Assembly: GCA_937871295.1 (NCBI GenBank)
Contig: CALMRE010000196.1
Span: 1 to 51,993, forward strand
Direction: 5' to 3'
DNA length: 51,993 nt
Source: an uncultured bacterium
GTDB taxonomy: Bacteria; UBP6; UBA1177; JAKLFG01
The position numbers and the translations under genes were made by a program. How positions within the stretch are numbered: position 1 is the stretch's first letter; each line of letters opens with the position of its first letter. The notes under the pieces were generated by a model that worked only from the letters and a program-made list of their open reading frames with translations, made no database searches and was not told the origin of the DNA. Shown here one piece after another: positions 8,963-17,709 of this stretch.

Positions 8963-9982
8963 ATGGATCTTATATTTCTGCTGGTCGTGACCATCGTCAT
9001 CCTGGCGCTCATCTTTGATTTTCTCAACGGGTTCCACGACGCCGCCAACGCCATCGCCACCGTCGTCATAACCAAGACTCTGACGCCGTTGCAGGCGGTA
9101 CTGCTCGCCGGGTTCGCCAACTTCTTCGGCTATTTCACGCTGGGGACCGCGGTCGCCAAGACCATCGGCAAGGATGTGGTCAACATCGGCATGATCATCA
9201 AAGAATACGATACAGCGACCTCGCTCATGGTCATCCTCGCCGCACTCATCGGCGCGGCGCTGTGGGATGTCCTCACTTGGCTGTGGGGACTGCCCACCTC
9301 CAGTTCGCACGCCCTCATCGGCGGTCTTTTGGGCGGCGCCATCGCCGCCGCCGGGACACAGGTCGTCGTCGGCGCCGGGGTCATCAAGATCGTCTCCTTC
9401 ATCATCATCGCGCCGCTTCTGGGCATGGTCGCGGCGGTGCTATTCACCATTCTCATCATGCATCTCTTCCGTAAGACTCATCCGGTCAGAGCGGCCGGCA
9501 TCTTCAAGCGGCTGCAACTTATCTCGGCCGCCGCCTACAGCGTCAGCCACGGCACCAACGACGCACAGAAGACGATGGGAATCATCACCATGGCGCTGGT
9601 CGCCGCCGGGATGAAGCAGAACTACGAGATAGACCACTGGATAATCCTGTCGTGCTATGTCGCGATATCGATCGGCACGATGTTCGGTGGCTGGCGCATC
9701 GTCAGAACGATGGGGACCCGCATCACCAAGATCAAGGCGATGGAAGGTTTCTGCGCTGAGACCTCATCGGCGCTGGTGCTTTTCGGCACCGCCCAGTTCG
9801 GTATACCCGTCTCGACCACTCATGTCATCGCCGGCTCCATCATGGGGGTCGGCACCGTCGAACACGCCTCGACCGTCCGCTGGATGACGGCGCGCAAGAT
9901 CATCTGGGCGTGGATACTGACCATCCCCGCATCGGGCGCCTGCGCCGCCCTGTCGTACTGCGTTATCCGGCTGTTCCTCTGA
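8963..9982 (+). CDS. pit: PiT-family inorganic phosphate transporter
   Basis: Inner-membrane low-affinity phosphate (probably metal-phosphate, proton-driven) symporter, PF01384. 339 residues with about ten membrane segments. Both inverted-repeat signatures are present: GFHDAANAIA near residue 20 and SHGTNDAQKTMG near residue 195. The second repeat's closing signature, GIPVSTTH, is also visible. It directly follows the DUF47 partner with a 4-nt gap, the standard arrangement. Confidence 0.93.
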   Translation: MDLIFLLVVTIVILALIFDFLNGFHDAANAIATVVITKTLTPLQAVLLAGFANFFGYFTLGTAVAKTIGKDVVNIGMIIKEYDTATSLMVILAALIGAALWDVLTWLWGLPTSSSHALIGGLLGGAIAAAGTQVVVGAGVIKIVSFIIIAPLLGMVAAVLFTILIMHLFRKTHPVRAAGIFKRLQLISAAAYSVSHGTNDAQKTMGIITMALVAAGMKQNYEIDHWIILSCYVAISIGTMFGGWRIVRTMGTRITKIKAMEGFCAETSSALVLFGTAQFGIPVSTTHVIAGSIMGVGTVEHASTVRWMTARKIIWAWILTIPASGACAALSYCVIRLFL

Positions 9983-9992
9983 CCGGGAGCGG

Positions 9993-11762
9993 TCATTCGG
10001 CGATGAGTTCCCCTATCTTCTTTTTCGCGTGGGCAAGCCCCTCGTCGATGAAGGTGCGGTCGAACGGACCGGTCGGGGCGACCGCCTCGAAGATGCGGCC
10101 CGGCTTGGCGATGGTGTCGAAACTGAACCCGTGTTTCAGTTTGAAGGCATACTTGTCGCGGTAGATGGAGCGGCCGAGCGCCAATATCTCCGCGTCGGTA
10201 AATGTATAGCCGGCCACCGCGAGCGATTCGCGCACCACCTCCGGGGTATAGATGCCCCGCGCAAAGAGACAGACGCAAAGGCTCGTGAGTATCTGCCGCC
10301 AGAACTCCTCTTTCATCAGTTCATCGACTATCTGCGGCGGCGTCATCGCCTTACCGCTCTTTATCGCGTTCTGATCGAGGCTGTAGCCGGCGTTGTCGAG
10401 GTGGCTGTGGCGCGTCCCGAGCAGGAAGCCGAGATAACTCGCCGGACCGGTCGGATAGCCCGGCATTTCGTTGCCGCCGAAAGCGAGCGCGTAGTCGGCC
10501 CCGCCATAGACCGAGGCCGCGTGGGCCGAGCCTTTCGCGAGCGCTTTATAGAAATCGTTCGGCTGATTGACCAGATGCTCCATCGCCTTGATGTAGGTCT
10601 TCCAGTCGCCCCACGCCAGCTTGAGTTCCATCGTTTCCTTCTCGGTAATGACCCCCTTTTCCTGCGCCTCGGTGGCCCACGCGAGGCAGACCCCCGCCGA
10701 CATCGAATCGACGCCGACCTTCTCGACCTCGTCGATGAGGAGGAACATCCCGTCGGGGTCGCCGATGCCAAGCATCGAACCGAGTGCATAGATGAGTTCC
10801 CAATCGTAGCCGACCATCGTCGTCTTGTAGAAGTACGGTTCATTCTCGTAGGGCTCGCGGACCGCCGCGATATGGATACAGCCGACCGGGCAGTGGGCGC
10901 ACGCAAGCCGTCGCCCGAGATACTTCGATGCAAGCGATTCTCCCGATATCGCCTCGGCGTGCTCGAAACTCCCGCTCTGCAGGTTGCGCGTCGGCATTGC
11001 CTTGAGTTTCTGCATCGTCATCACATTCCCGGCGGTGCCGAGGTCGTGGTATTTCTTCATGACCGGCGATTCGACCGCCGCCTTGAAGATCTGGTCGTAG
11101 AGATCGCGGTATTTTTTCTTGTCCTCTACCGGTATCGACCGTTCGCCCGATATGACGAAGGCCTTTATCTTCTTGCTACCCATCACGGCACCCATCCCGA
11201 GACGGCCGAAATGGCGGTAGGTCTCGGTGGTGGCCGACCCGAAGGCAACCTTGTTCTCGCCGCCGCGGCCGATGCGTATGATGGAGCGGACGCCCGCCCC
11301 CGGCTCGCCGCCGCGGATGATCGACCCGGCGGTGAAGAGGCTCTTCATCCCCCAGATCGAGGTCGCGTCGCGGAAATGGACCGTCGCGCCGTGTATCGCC
11401 ACATAGACCGGCAGTTCGCTCGCCCCGGTGATGACGATGGCGCCGTAACCCGCCATCCGGATCGCCTGCGCGGCGCGGCCGCCGGCGTGGCTCTCACCAA
11501 GATTGCCGGTCAGCGGCGACTTGAACATTGCGACCGTCTTGGAGGCGAGCGGGAACAGACCCGTCAGCGGTCCGACCGAGAATATGAGCGGCGCCTCGGG
11601 AGCGTAGGGATCGATACCCGCCGGACAGTGCTCCTCAAGCAGTTTTATCGCCGCACCGGTGCCGCCGAGATACTGCGCGAACAGTTCCGGCCGTTCGACC
11701 GACCGATAACTTTTTTTGGTCATATCGATGTAGAGGACCTTCGTCGGATACGCGTGTGTCAT
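9993..11762 (-). CDS. aor: Aldehyde:ferredoxin oxidoreductase, tungsten-type
   Basis: Oxidises aldehydes to carboxylic acids (or the reverse) in the anaerobic cytoplasm, using a tungsto- or molybdo-bispterin and one 4Fe-4S cluster. The 589-residue product spans the whole AOR family. Cluster ligands are visible as C288-x2-C291-x3-C295 (CAHCPVGC) with a distal Cys at 496 or 498. The N-terminal pterin-binding part contains GGTGAA and GPLTG segments. The ATG at 11762 has AGGAGG upstream and overlaps the ferredoxin stop as ATGA, so the two are translationally coupled. Substrate specificity cannot be read from sequence. No cofactor synthesis genes lie nearby. Confidence 0.93.
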   Translation of the reverse strand: MTHAYPTKVLYIDMTKKSYRSVERPELFAQYLGGTGAAIKLLEEHCPAGIDPYAPEAPLIFSVGPLTGLFPLASKTVAMFKSPLTGNLGESHAGGRAAQAIRMAGYGAIVITGASELPVYVAIHGATVHFRDATSIWGMKSLFTAGSIIRGGEPGAGVRSIIRIGRGGENKVAFGSATTETYRHFGRLGMGAVMGSKKIKAFVISGERSIPVEDKKKYRDLYDQIFKAAVESPVMKKYHDLGTAGNVMTMQKLKAMPTRNLQSGSFEHAEAISGESLASKYLGRRLACAHCPVGCIHIAAVREPYENEPYFYKTTMVGYDWELIYALGSMLGIGDPDGMFLLIDEVEKVGVDSMSAGVCLAWATEAQEKGVITEKETMELKLAWGDWKTYIKAMEHLVNQPNDFYKALAKGSAHAASVYGGADYALAFGGNEMPGYPTGPASYLGFLLGTRHSHLDNAGYSLDQNAIKSGKAMTPPQIVDELMKEEFWRQILTSLCVCLFARGIYTPEVVRESLAVAGYTFTDAEILALGRSIYRDKYAFKLKHGFSFDTIAKPGRIFEAVAPTGPFDRTFIDEGLAHAKKKIGELIAE

Positions 11763-12178
11763 GACCGCACCTCCTCTTTTCCGGTATCCTTGCGTAGTTC
11801 GAGAACCCCGTGCGGGCAGTATTTCGCGCAGATGCCGCACTGTACACAGATGAGCGGCTTCTGCGTCTCATTGTTCCAGAAGACCGCCTTGAGAATGCAG
11901 GCGTTCCGGCAGGCGCCGCACCCGATACATCTCTCCGCCTTCAACCGGACACCGCCCTCCGGACGCACCTCCAGCGCATCGACCGGGCAGGCCCGGGCGC
12001 ACGGCGGATTCTTGCATGACCGGCAGACGATGACCGTGAACCCTTTCGACATGCCGCCCGCCGACTTGACGCCGATGCAGGAATTGGACAGCCCGCCGAT
12101 ACCGCTACGCCGCGAACAGGCGAACATGCACAGCTGGCAGCCGACGCACCGTTGCGCATCGATCACTTTGAGCTTCAT
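11759..12178 (-). CDS. Polyferredoxin electron-transfer subunit next to AOR
   Basis: Small iron-sulfur protein of 139 residues with four CxxCxxC-type clusters' worth of cysteines: CVGCQLCMFAC near the N-terminus, CRSCKNPPCARAC, CIGCGACRNAC and CVQCGICAKYC. This resembles the HycB/AorB-like electron-transfer subunits encoded with AOR enzymes. It is the first gene of a two-gene operon, has GGGAG upstream, and ends overlapping aor. Its likely job is passing electrons from AOR to other carriers. Confidence 0.88.
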   Translation of the reverse strand: MKLKVIDAQRCVGCQLCMFACSRRSGIGGLSNSCIGVKSAGGMSKGFTVIVCRSCKNPPCARACPVDALEVRPEGGVRLKAERCIGCGACRNACILKAVFWNNETQKPLICVQCGICAKYCPHGVLELRKDTGKEEVRS

Positions 12179-12210
12179 GAAATCTCCCTCAGAAATGAGT
12201 GTAACGCTGC

Positions 12211-12239
12211 ATCATAAAGCAAACAGGGCATTTTAGCAA
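12211..12239 (-). promoter_or_regulatory. Sigma-70-type promoter of the ferredoxin-aor operon
   Basis: Minus strand TTGCTA at 12239-12234, 17 nt spacer, TATGAT at 12216-12211, about 33 nt before the ferredoxin start codon. Confidence 0.55.
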
Positions 12240-12320
12240 AAAAATCGATGCCGCCTTCTCCGGCAGACCTCCCTTTCACCATCCCAACACATCCTGTGTG
12301 CCATTTTTTCTCAATAAAGG

Positions 12321-12349
12321 TTGACAAGTATATTTCTTTGTACTAATGT
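12321..12349 (+). promoter_or_regulatory. Sigma-70-type promoter of the HEAT-repeat gene
   Basis: TTGACA at 12321-12326, 17 nt spacer, TAATGT at 12344-12349, about 45 nt before the start codon at 12395. Confidence 0.6.
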
Positions 12350-12394
12350 AAAAACGCCTTGATTTGAGATATGGGGCCTAACAGGAGGATCGAC

Positions 12395-13912
12395 ATGTTG
12401 TTCCGCCGTTTGTTTTTCGTCGTCTGCGTTACCCTGTTGCTGTTGCCGTCCGGGGGTGCTTCCGCAGCCGATACCGATCCCTTCGACACGGCGCAATTCT
12501 TTGATTCGATCGCCGGATCGGACGCCGTATTCGTCGGCGAATACCTGCAGGGCGGCAAAACCAAAGGCCGCGTCCGCCGCATAAAGGACATCTTCGGCTC
12601 GGTACCCGACGAAATGATCGTCACCGATATAGACAACCAGAAACATTGGATCAATCATCGGTTCAACTATCAGCCACGCACCCAGTATATCTTCATCGTG
12701 AAAAAGGCGGGCAGCGATTACGCGCTCCATGTCGACTCGATATCGGTGCCGGTCATGGGCGATAAGGTGAACTTCTCCTTCGGCACCCCCTACTACAACA
12801 ATTTCTGGCAGTTGTTCAATCTGGATCTGTTTGAGGCGATCGTTGCGGCGGTGCGCGAGAAGACCACCGGCGGCATACAGCCCGCTACCGAGGAGAAACT
12901 GCAGGGACTTTTCAAGAAGTACGTTGTCGCCAAAGAGATCAACTCGCTTAAGGCGCTCATCCCCGCCGCCGCCCACCTTTCGTTGCGATTGGACGAGGTC
13001 GAATATGTCAAACTGGTCTCTCAGGCCGATATGCTCGGCTGCCTCGCGGTCAAATTCTCCGCGCAGGTCATGGGCGACCTTTTCTTTAAAAAGAATGTTC
13101 TGTCGAAGCTTAAGGCGCTCGCGCAGGACGCCCAGATAGCGGCCGCGAAATCGGCCGCTTCGACCGACGCCAAGGAGTCGGTCCGGGAACTTTCCGAACT
13201 GCTCAAGGCGACGGAACTCTACAATCCGGCGTCGAGCGAATGTTTCCCCGAAGAGACCCCTTCCTCCAATAAAAAGGTCTTCCTGCAGGCGGTCATAGAA
13301 CTCGATACCCCCGACACCAAGAAAATAATCGCCCGCGAACTGGGGACCGAGGATGTGCAGTGGCTTTCCTCCATACTCGGCACCTTGGCCGAATACGAGG
13401 GGGCCGACCTCATAGAGCTGGTTCTTTCCGCTTCGGTGAACGAACATTCCAGCGAACGGAAACTTGAGTACGCGAACTACTTCGACCGCATAAAATCGAA
13501 AGAGTCGGCCGCCGTACTGATCAGTCTGTTCGACAAGAATGATAATCTGTTCTGGAAAAAGATCATCCTTTCGACGCTCGGCAAGTACGGTTACGAGGAG
13601 TCGCTCGCTTTCCTCGTGAAGGTCATGCAGGAGGCGCAGAACGAAGAGGTCCGCACCACCGCCGCCATCGCCACCGGTTCTCTGGACAAAAAGGATGGCG
13701 TGGTGCCGCTGTACGATTTCATCAAGCGCGAGAAGTCGATACTCGCCAAATCCATAGCGGTCGACGCCCTCGCCCAGATCGCCGACAAGAGCGTGCAGGT
13801 ATACCTCAAGAAGATCATCACCGAAGAAGAGAACAAGAAGATCCGCGAACAGGCCGCCAACGCCTTGGAGGACAATCTCTTCATTCTCCGTTACGGTCGA
13901 AAGAAGCAGTGA
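12395..13912 (+). CDS. Exported HEAT-repeat protein, function unknown
   Basis: 505 residues with a clear Sec signal peptide (hydrophobic core near residues 5-18, cleavage near ASA-AD). The first ~110 mature residues may form a small beta domain. The C-terminal half is alpha-helical with regularly spaced repeats such as ESLAFLVKVMQEAQNEEVRTTA typical of HEAT/PBS-lyase-like solenoids, so it is likely a periplasmic scaffold that binds other proteins. ATG at 12395 has AGGAGG upstream. The stop overlaps the next gene's GTG start as GTGA, giving coupling to a DNA-repair enzyme, which looks incidental. No catalytic motif is seen. Confidence 0.75.
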   Translation: MLFRRLFFVVCVTLLLLPSGGASAADTDPFDTAQFFDSIAGSDAVFVGEYLQGGKTKGRVRRIKDIFGSVPDEMIVTDIDNQKHWINHRFNYQPRTQYIFIVKKAGSDYALHVDSISVPVMGDKVNFSFGTPYYNNFWQLFNLDLFEAIVAAVREKTTGGIQPATEEKLQGLFKKYVVAKEINSLKALIPAAAHLSLRLDEVEYVKLVSQADMLGCLAVKFSAQVMGDLFFKKNVLSKLKALAQDAQIAAAKSAASTDAKESVRELSELLKATELYNPASSECFPEETPSSNKKVFLQAVIELDTPDTKKIIARELGTEDVQWLSSILGTLAEYEGADLIELVLSASVNEHSSERKLEYANYFDRIKSKESAAVLISLFDKNDNLFWKKIILSTLGKYGYEESLAFLVKVMQEAQNEEVRTTAAIATGSLDKKDGVVPLYDFIKREKSILAKSIAVDALAQIADKSVQVYLKKIITEEENKKIREQAANALEDNLFILRYGRKKQ

Positions 13913-14628
13913 CCGATCCGCGTCAGCGCGTTGCCGAATTCCTCAAATGGCAGAATGCCGCTTCTCCTTTCTTCCTGCCTAAAGAACTGCTCGTGAAGCG
14001 GTCGGCACCCGCCGTCCCTTCCGCCTTTACCGCCCCCACGATACCGACGCAGAGCGGCGATCCCGAATCGGCCATGGCGCTCCTTGCCCGCGAAACGGCC
14101 GGTTGCATGAAATGCCCCCTCGGCGAAACGAGGACCAAGCTCGTCTTCGGCGTCGGCGATGTCCGCGCACGACTCATGTTCATCGGCGAGGGACCGGGCG
14201 AAGAGGAGGATCTGCAGGGGATCCCGTTCGTCGGGCGCGCGGGGCAACTACTCACCAAGATCATCGAGAACGGGCTTAAGATACCGCGCGAATCGGTCTA
14301 CATCGCAAACATCGTCAAATGCCGCCCGCCCAAAAACCGCGCCCCTTTCAAGGAAGAGGCCGACGCCTGCATCGGATATCTGAAAAGCCAGATAGCGGTC
14401 GTGCGCCCCGAAGCGATCGTACTGCTCGGCAAAACGGCGATGCAACACCTGCTCGGGCTCGACCTCAAGATCGGCGACGCCCGCGAGCGATCCTTCGAAT
14501 TCGACGGCATCCGCGTCTTCGTCACCTATCATCCCTCGGCGCTCCTGCGCAATCCCGACTACAAGCGGCCGACGTGGGAGGACATGAAAAAGGTGATGAC
14601 CTTCCTCGGTCTGCCGGTCGAGGGCTAG
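13909..14628 (+). CDS. Uracil-DNA glycosylase, family 4 (4Fe-4S)
   Basis: Removes uracil from DNA to begin base-excision repair. The 239-residue product has motif A as GEGPGEEED (93-101), motif B as HPS (208-210), and four Cys that ligate the 4Fe-4S cluster (66, 69, 138, 154), exactly the family 4 pattern. The ~60 residues before the first Cys form an unmatched Pro/Ala-rich N-terminal extension, common in proteobacterial members. The GTG start at 13909 overlaps the previous stop (GTGA). Its stop overlaps that of the convergent MATE gene by 4 nt. dut, which limits uracil incorporation, is encoded elsewhere in the window. Confidence 0.93.
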   Translation: MTDPRQRVAEFLKWQNAASPFFLPKELLVKRSAPAVPSAFTAPTIPTQSGDPESAMALLARETAGCMKCPLGETRTKLVFGVGDVRARLMFIGEGPGEEEDLQGIPFVGRAGQLLTKIIENGLKIPRESVYIANIVKCRPPKNRAPFKEEADACIGYLKSQIAVVRPEAIVLLGKTAMQHLLGLDLKIGDARERSFEFDGIRVFVTYHPSALLRNPDYKRPTWEDMKKVMTFLGLPVEG

Positions 14629-15983
14629 GAGACTATCTTCACTTTCAGCCAATCGTCGCGCCGATAGAGCGCAAGAAAAAGAAAAGCGTTGAGCGCCATC
14701 GTCACGGCGATGGTGGCCCATATACCGCCCGCGCCGAAACCGCAGAATACGGCGAGGAACCAGGCGAGCGGTATCCGCGCCAGCGTCACCGGCAGACTCA
14801 CCGTGAAGCTCGGACGGGTGTAGCCGGCGCCGGTGAAGGCGCCGTCCTCGAGGACGATCAGCAGCGACTGCAACACTTCGGCCGGCATCACGATGTAGAT
14901 GTAGGCGACACCGAAGGCGACCAGTCCGGGGTCATCGTTGAAAAGGGCCACCAGAAAAGGGGCCGATAGCATCGTCAACGCCGTGTAGCCGAGCGAGAGG
15001 AGCGCCACGATCCTCAGCGCGTAACGGGTTCCCTCTATCGCCCGATCGGGCCGCCCCGCACCGAGGTTCTGGCCTACGAAGGTGGAGAGGCCCATCGCCA
15101 GACCGAAGGAGAAGAAGTAGGCGATCGATTCGATCCGGTGTCCGATCCCCATCGCGCCGACCGCGGTGTCGCCGAACCGAGCCGTTATGTTTGCGATAAA
15201 GAAGTATATGAGGGAGAACATCATCCCGGTCAGCGCAATGGGATAGCCAAGTGAAAGATAGCGCCGCAGCGGGATCAGCCCCTCTCCGACGACAACTTTG
15301 AACGACAGCCAGCCACGACGGCGCATCAGCCACCAGAACCAGATACAGGCGACGGCATAGGAAATGATCGTCGCGTAGGCGGCGCCGCGCGTCTCGAGCC
15401 GCGGAAAAGGGCCCAGCCCGAACATGAGTACGGGAGAAAGAACTATATTCAACACGAACGTGGCGCCATAGACCCGCACCGGCATGCGGGTGTCGCCGCG
15501 CGCTATCATGATGGAGTGAAGCGAGAACATAAGGAAGATGATCACGGTGAATATCGTCATCACTTCAAGATACTGGATTCCCGCCCGGGTGGCGACCGGC
15601 GACATGCCGACATAGGCGATGAGGCGAGGAACGATCGGATATACAAAGGCCGTCAGCAACGCGCCGGTCACGACGGTATACAGCAGCGACCGGCCGGCGT
15701 TCGCCGCCGCGAGATCAGCCCTCCCCTCCCCGGCATTCCGCGAGACCCCGGCCGATATGCCGGTGGTGACCAAGTGAGAAAGACCGTGTATGGCCCATAC
15801 CAGAAACACCGAACCCGAGACGCCCGCAAGATAGTCGGCGCCGAGACGGCCGATCCAGAACATATCCACAATATTGTAGCCCGCCTTGAGTATGTTGAGC
15901 GCGATGACCGGCAACGCCAGCCTCAGCAGCGTCTCGCGTACCGGCCCACCGGTGATATCGGGGAGAGAGATCGTTTTTCCCAT
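14625..15983 (-). CDS. MATE-family multidrug/toxin efflux transporter
   Basis: Inner-membrane cation-coupled exporter of 452 residues with about twelve hydrophobic segments in the two six-helix MatE halves. Signature-like segments include PVIALNILKAGYNIVDMFWIG near the N-terminus and the SAGVSRNAGEG loop; the second half begins near GYPIALTGM and includes FVGQNLGAGR. Its substrate is unknown. The start at 15983 is ATG with a weak upstream purine stretch. It converges on the uracil-DNA glycosylase gene with a 4-nt overlap and is otherwise alone. Confidence 0.9.
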   Translation of the reverse strand: MGKTISLPDITGGPVRETLLRLALPVIALNILKAGYNIVDMFWIGRLGADYLAGVSGSVFLVWAIHGLSHLVTTGISAGVSRNAGEGRADLAAANAGRSLLYTVVTGALLTAFVYPIVPRLIAYVGMSPVATRAGIQYLEVMTIFTVIIFLMFSLHSIMIARGDTRMPVRVYGATFVLNIVLSPVLMFGLGPFPRLETRGAAYATIISYAVACIWFWWLMRRRGWLSFKVVVGEGLIPLRRYLSLGYPIALTGMMFSLIYFFIANITARFGDTAVGAMGIGHRIESIAYFFSFGLAMGLSTFVGQNLGAGRPDRAIEGTRYALRIVALLSLGYTALTMLSAPFLVALFNDDPGLVAFGVAYIYIVMPAEVLQSLLIVLEDGAFTGAGYTRPSFTVSLPVTLARIPLAWFLAVFCGFGAGGIWATIAVTMALNAFLFLALYRRDDWLKVKIVS

Positions 15984-16078
15984 AGGTTCGCCTAGCCTCT
16001 GTCAGGTCGGAGCATCCTAATTGAAAAGCGAGTAATTTCAAGAATAATGGTCCTCCGGCGATAAAAGTGTATAGATTT

Positions 16079-16108
16079 TTGTGGAAATCGCGCCGGTTCG
16101 TGTATATT
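16079..16108 (+). promoter_or_regulatory. Probable sigma-70-type promoter
   Basis: TTGTGG at 16079-16084, 18 nt spacer, TATATT at 16103-16108, about 46 nt before the coiled-coil gene. Confidence 0.5.
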
Positions 16109-16154
16109 CTTCCGTCGTTGGAGCACGTGGATAGGACAGAAAGGAGAACGGAGC

Positions 16155-17633
16155 ATGATGAAAGGCGCTTATCTGTGCGCGGTCCTTGCCGCGGTGTTGC
16201 TGCTGACCGGCCCGCTGGACGCGGCCAAGAAGAAAAGCAAACCGGCGACCAAACCGGCGGCCGTGGCGAAAGGGCCGAAGAAATGTTCCGAACTCGACGC
16301 GGAATTCAAGCGGAAGGTGAGCGACCTCAAGGCGAAATGGAAGGCGGCCGACGAAGGTCCGGAGCGGGCGCTCGACGAGACCGAGCGGACGCTGACCGAC
16401 ATGGATAAGAACGGCGCCGCCAAACTGCGGAAGTTCGCCGACGAACTGGAGGCGCAGAAAAAGCAGGAGATCGAAGCGGCAAAAAAGGATTTTGAAAAGT
16501 CGATGGCGCAGTTCAATAAGAAAGATGACGGCGCCAAGCGCACCTTCGAGATGGAGGCCGACCGCCACCGCCGCAGAATAGCCGAACTCGAGAAACAGAA
16601 GGCCGACACGCAGAAGGATATGCAGAAGATCGAAGATCTTCGCAACCGTATCGAACACGAGCACTCGATGGAGGAACAACGGCTCCTTGCGGAGTTCGAG
16701 AAAGTGAAGATGGCGGCCGAGGACGAGAATCGGAAATACCGCAAGCAGATCGAGGAGGAGTACCAGAAGAAATTCGACGAACTCAATGCGAAACTCGGCG
16801 AGTGGGATGTCAAAGAGGCCGAAAAGAAAAAAGAGACCGAAGGCTTCGACCGGCAGATAGAGGAATTCGCGATGCAGACGGCCCAGAAACTCGATCTTTT
16901 CCAGCAGGAGATCGAGAAACGGCGCGCCGAAGCGGAGACGAAGTTCAAGGAGGCGGAACTCGAGAACGCCCACATGGCGCTCGACATGGAATTGGCCAAG
17001 GAGTCGCAGCGGCTGAACGCCGAGATCGAGAAATACCGCAAGGAACGGCTCGAAAAGAAAAAAGAGAAGGAACAGCAGGTGAAGGATTTTCTCGCGACCA
17101 AAGAGGAATTCCGCAAACGGAACGACCGCCTCATTCAACTGGCCCAGCAGTACCGCGACAGTCAGCTCGACAAGAAGAAAGCCGAAGAAGAAAAGTCACA
17201 GGAACGCTGGAACAACGATAAGAAGCGGCGCGACGAACAGTATCAACGCCGCCTGCAGATGGAATATCGCGCCAAGATGGATGCCCTCATCAAGAAACAG
17301 GATAAGATAGCGCTCGATATCGAGAACGAAAAGAACACGCTGATGACGCGGGAAGGCAACTTCAAGCGGCAGACCGAGACCAAGGAGGCGGCGATAGAGA
17401 GCGAGAAGGCGCGTGTCGAGGAACGACACAAAAAAACTCTCGCCAAGATAAACGACAAATTCGACCGCATGGAGATCGAGGAGAAGCAGACGCAGGAACT
17501 GATACACGACCAATTGGAGGAAAAACGGGACTCGCTCATCGCGACCCGCGAAAAGAACAAGGCCGACCGGCAGGAACTGCTCTACAAGATGAAGGACGAC
17601 TACGAAGCGCAGAGGAATTCCTGCGCCAAATAA
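16155..17633 (+). CDS. Exported long coiled-coil protein, function unknown
   Basis: 492 residues. A signal peptide (cleavage near LDAAK) and a short Lys/Ala/Pro-rich segment are followed by an almost uninterrupted, highly charged Lys/Glu/Arg heptad pattern up to the C-terminus, with few prolines or glycines. It ends in a lone Cys-Ala-Lys. This predicts a ~450-residue periplasmic coiled-coil rod, perhaps a spacer or structural fibre. ATG at 16155 (a second ATG follows) has GGAG upstream. It seems monocistronic. No homologue can be named because low-complexity charged sequence matches many unrelated proteins. Confidence 0.7.
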   Translation: MMKGAYLCAVLAAVLLLTGPLDAAKKKSKPATKPAAVAKGPKKCSELDAEFKRKVSDLKAKWKAADEGPERALDETERTLTDMDKNGAAKLRKFADELEAQKKQEIEAAKKDFEKSMAQFNKKDDGAKRTFEMEADRHRRRIAELEKQKADTQKDMQKIEDLRNRIEHEHSMEEQRLLAEFEKVKMAAEDENRKYRKQIEEEYQKKFDELNAKLGEWDVKEAEKKKETEGFDRQIEEFAMQTAQKLDLFQQEIEKRRAEAETKFKEAELENAHMALDMELAKESQRLNAEIEKYRKERLEKKKEKEQQVKDFLATKEEFRKRNDRLIQLAQQYRDSQLDKKKAEEEKSQERWNNDKKRRDEQYQRRLQMEYRAKMDALIKKQDKIALDIENEKNTLMTREGNFKRQTETKEAAIESEKARVEERHKKTLAKINDKFDRMEIEEKQTQELIHDQLEEKRDSLIATREKNKADRQELLYKMKDDYEAQRNSCAK

Positions 17634-17646
17634 CTTTCCCCAACAG

Positions 17647-17674
17647 TTGCAAAACAGATACTCCGCGCTATAGT
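17647..17674 (+). promoter_or_regulatory. Probable sigma-70-type promoter of the esterase-plsC pair
   Basis: TTGCAA at 17647-17652, 16 nt spacer, TATAGT at 17669-17674, 35 nt before the start codon at 17710. Confidence 0.55.
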
Positions 17675-17709
17675 CTCATGGGTGGACCGATCATATTTAC
17701 GAGGTTTTT

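Noticed and set aside
10029-12236. A 735-codon open frame on the plus strand opposite the AOR and ferredoxin genes
   Set aside because: It mirrors genes with clear family motifs, has low-complexity Arg/Glu-rich sequence typical of antisense frames in GC-rich DNA, and has no ribosome site.
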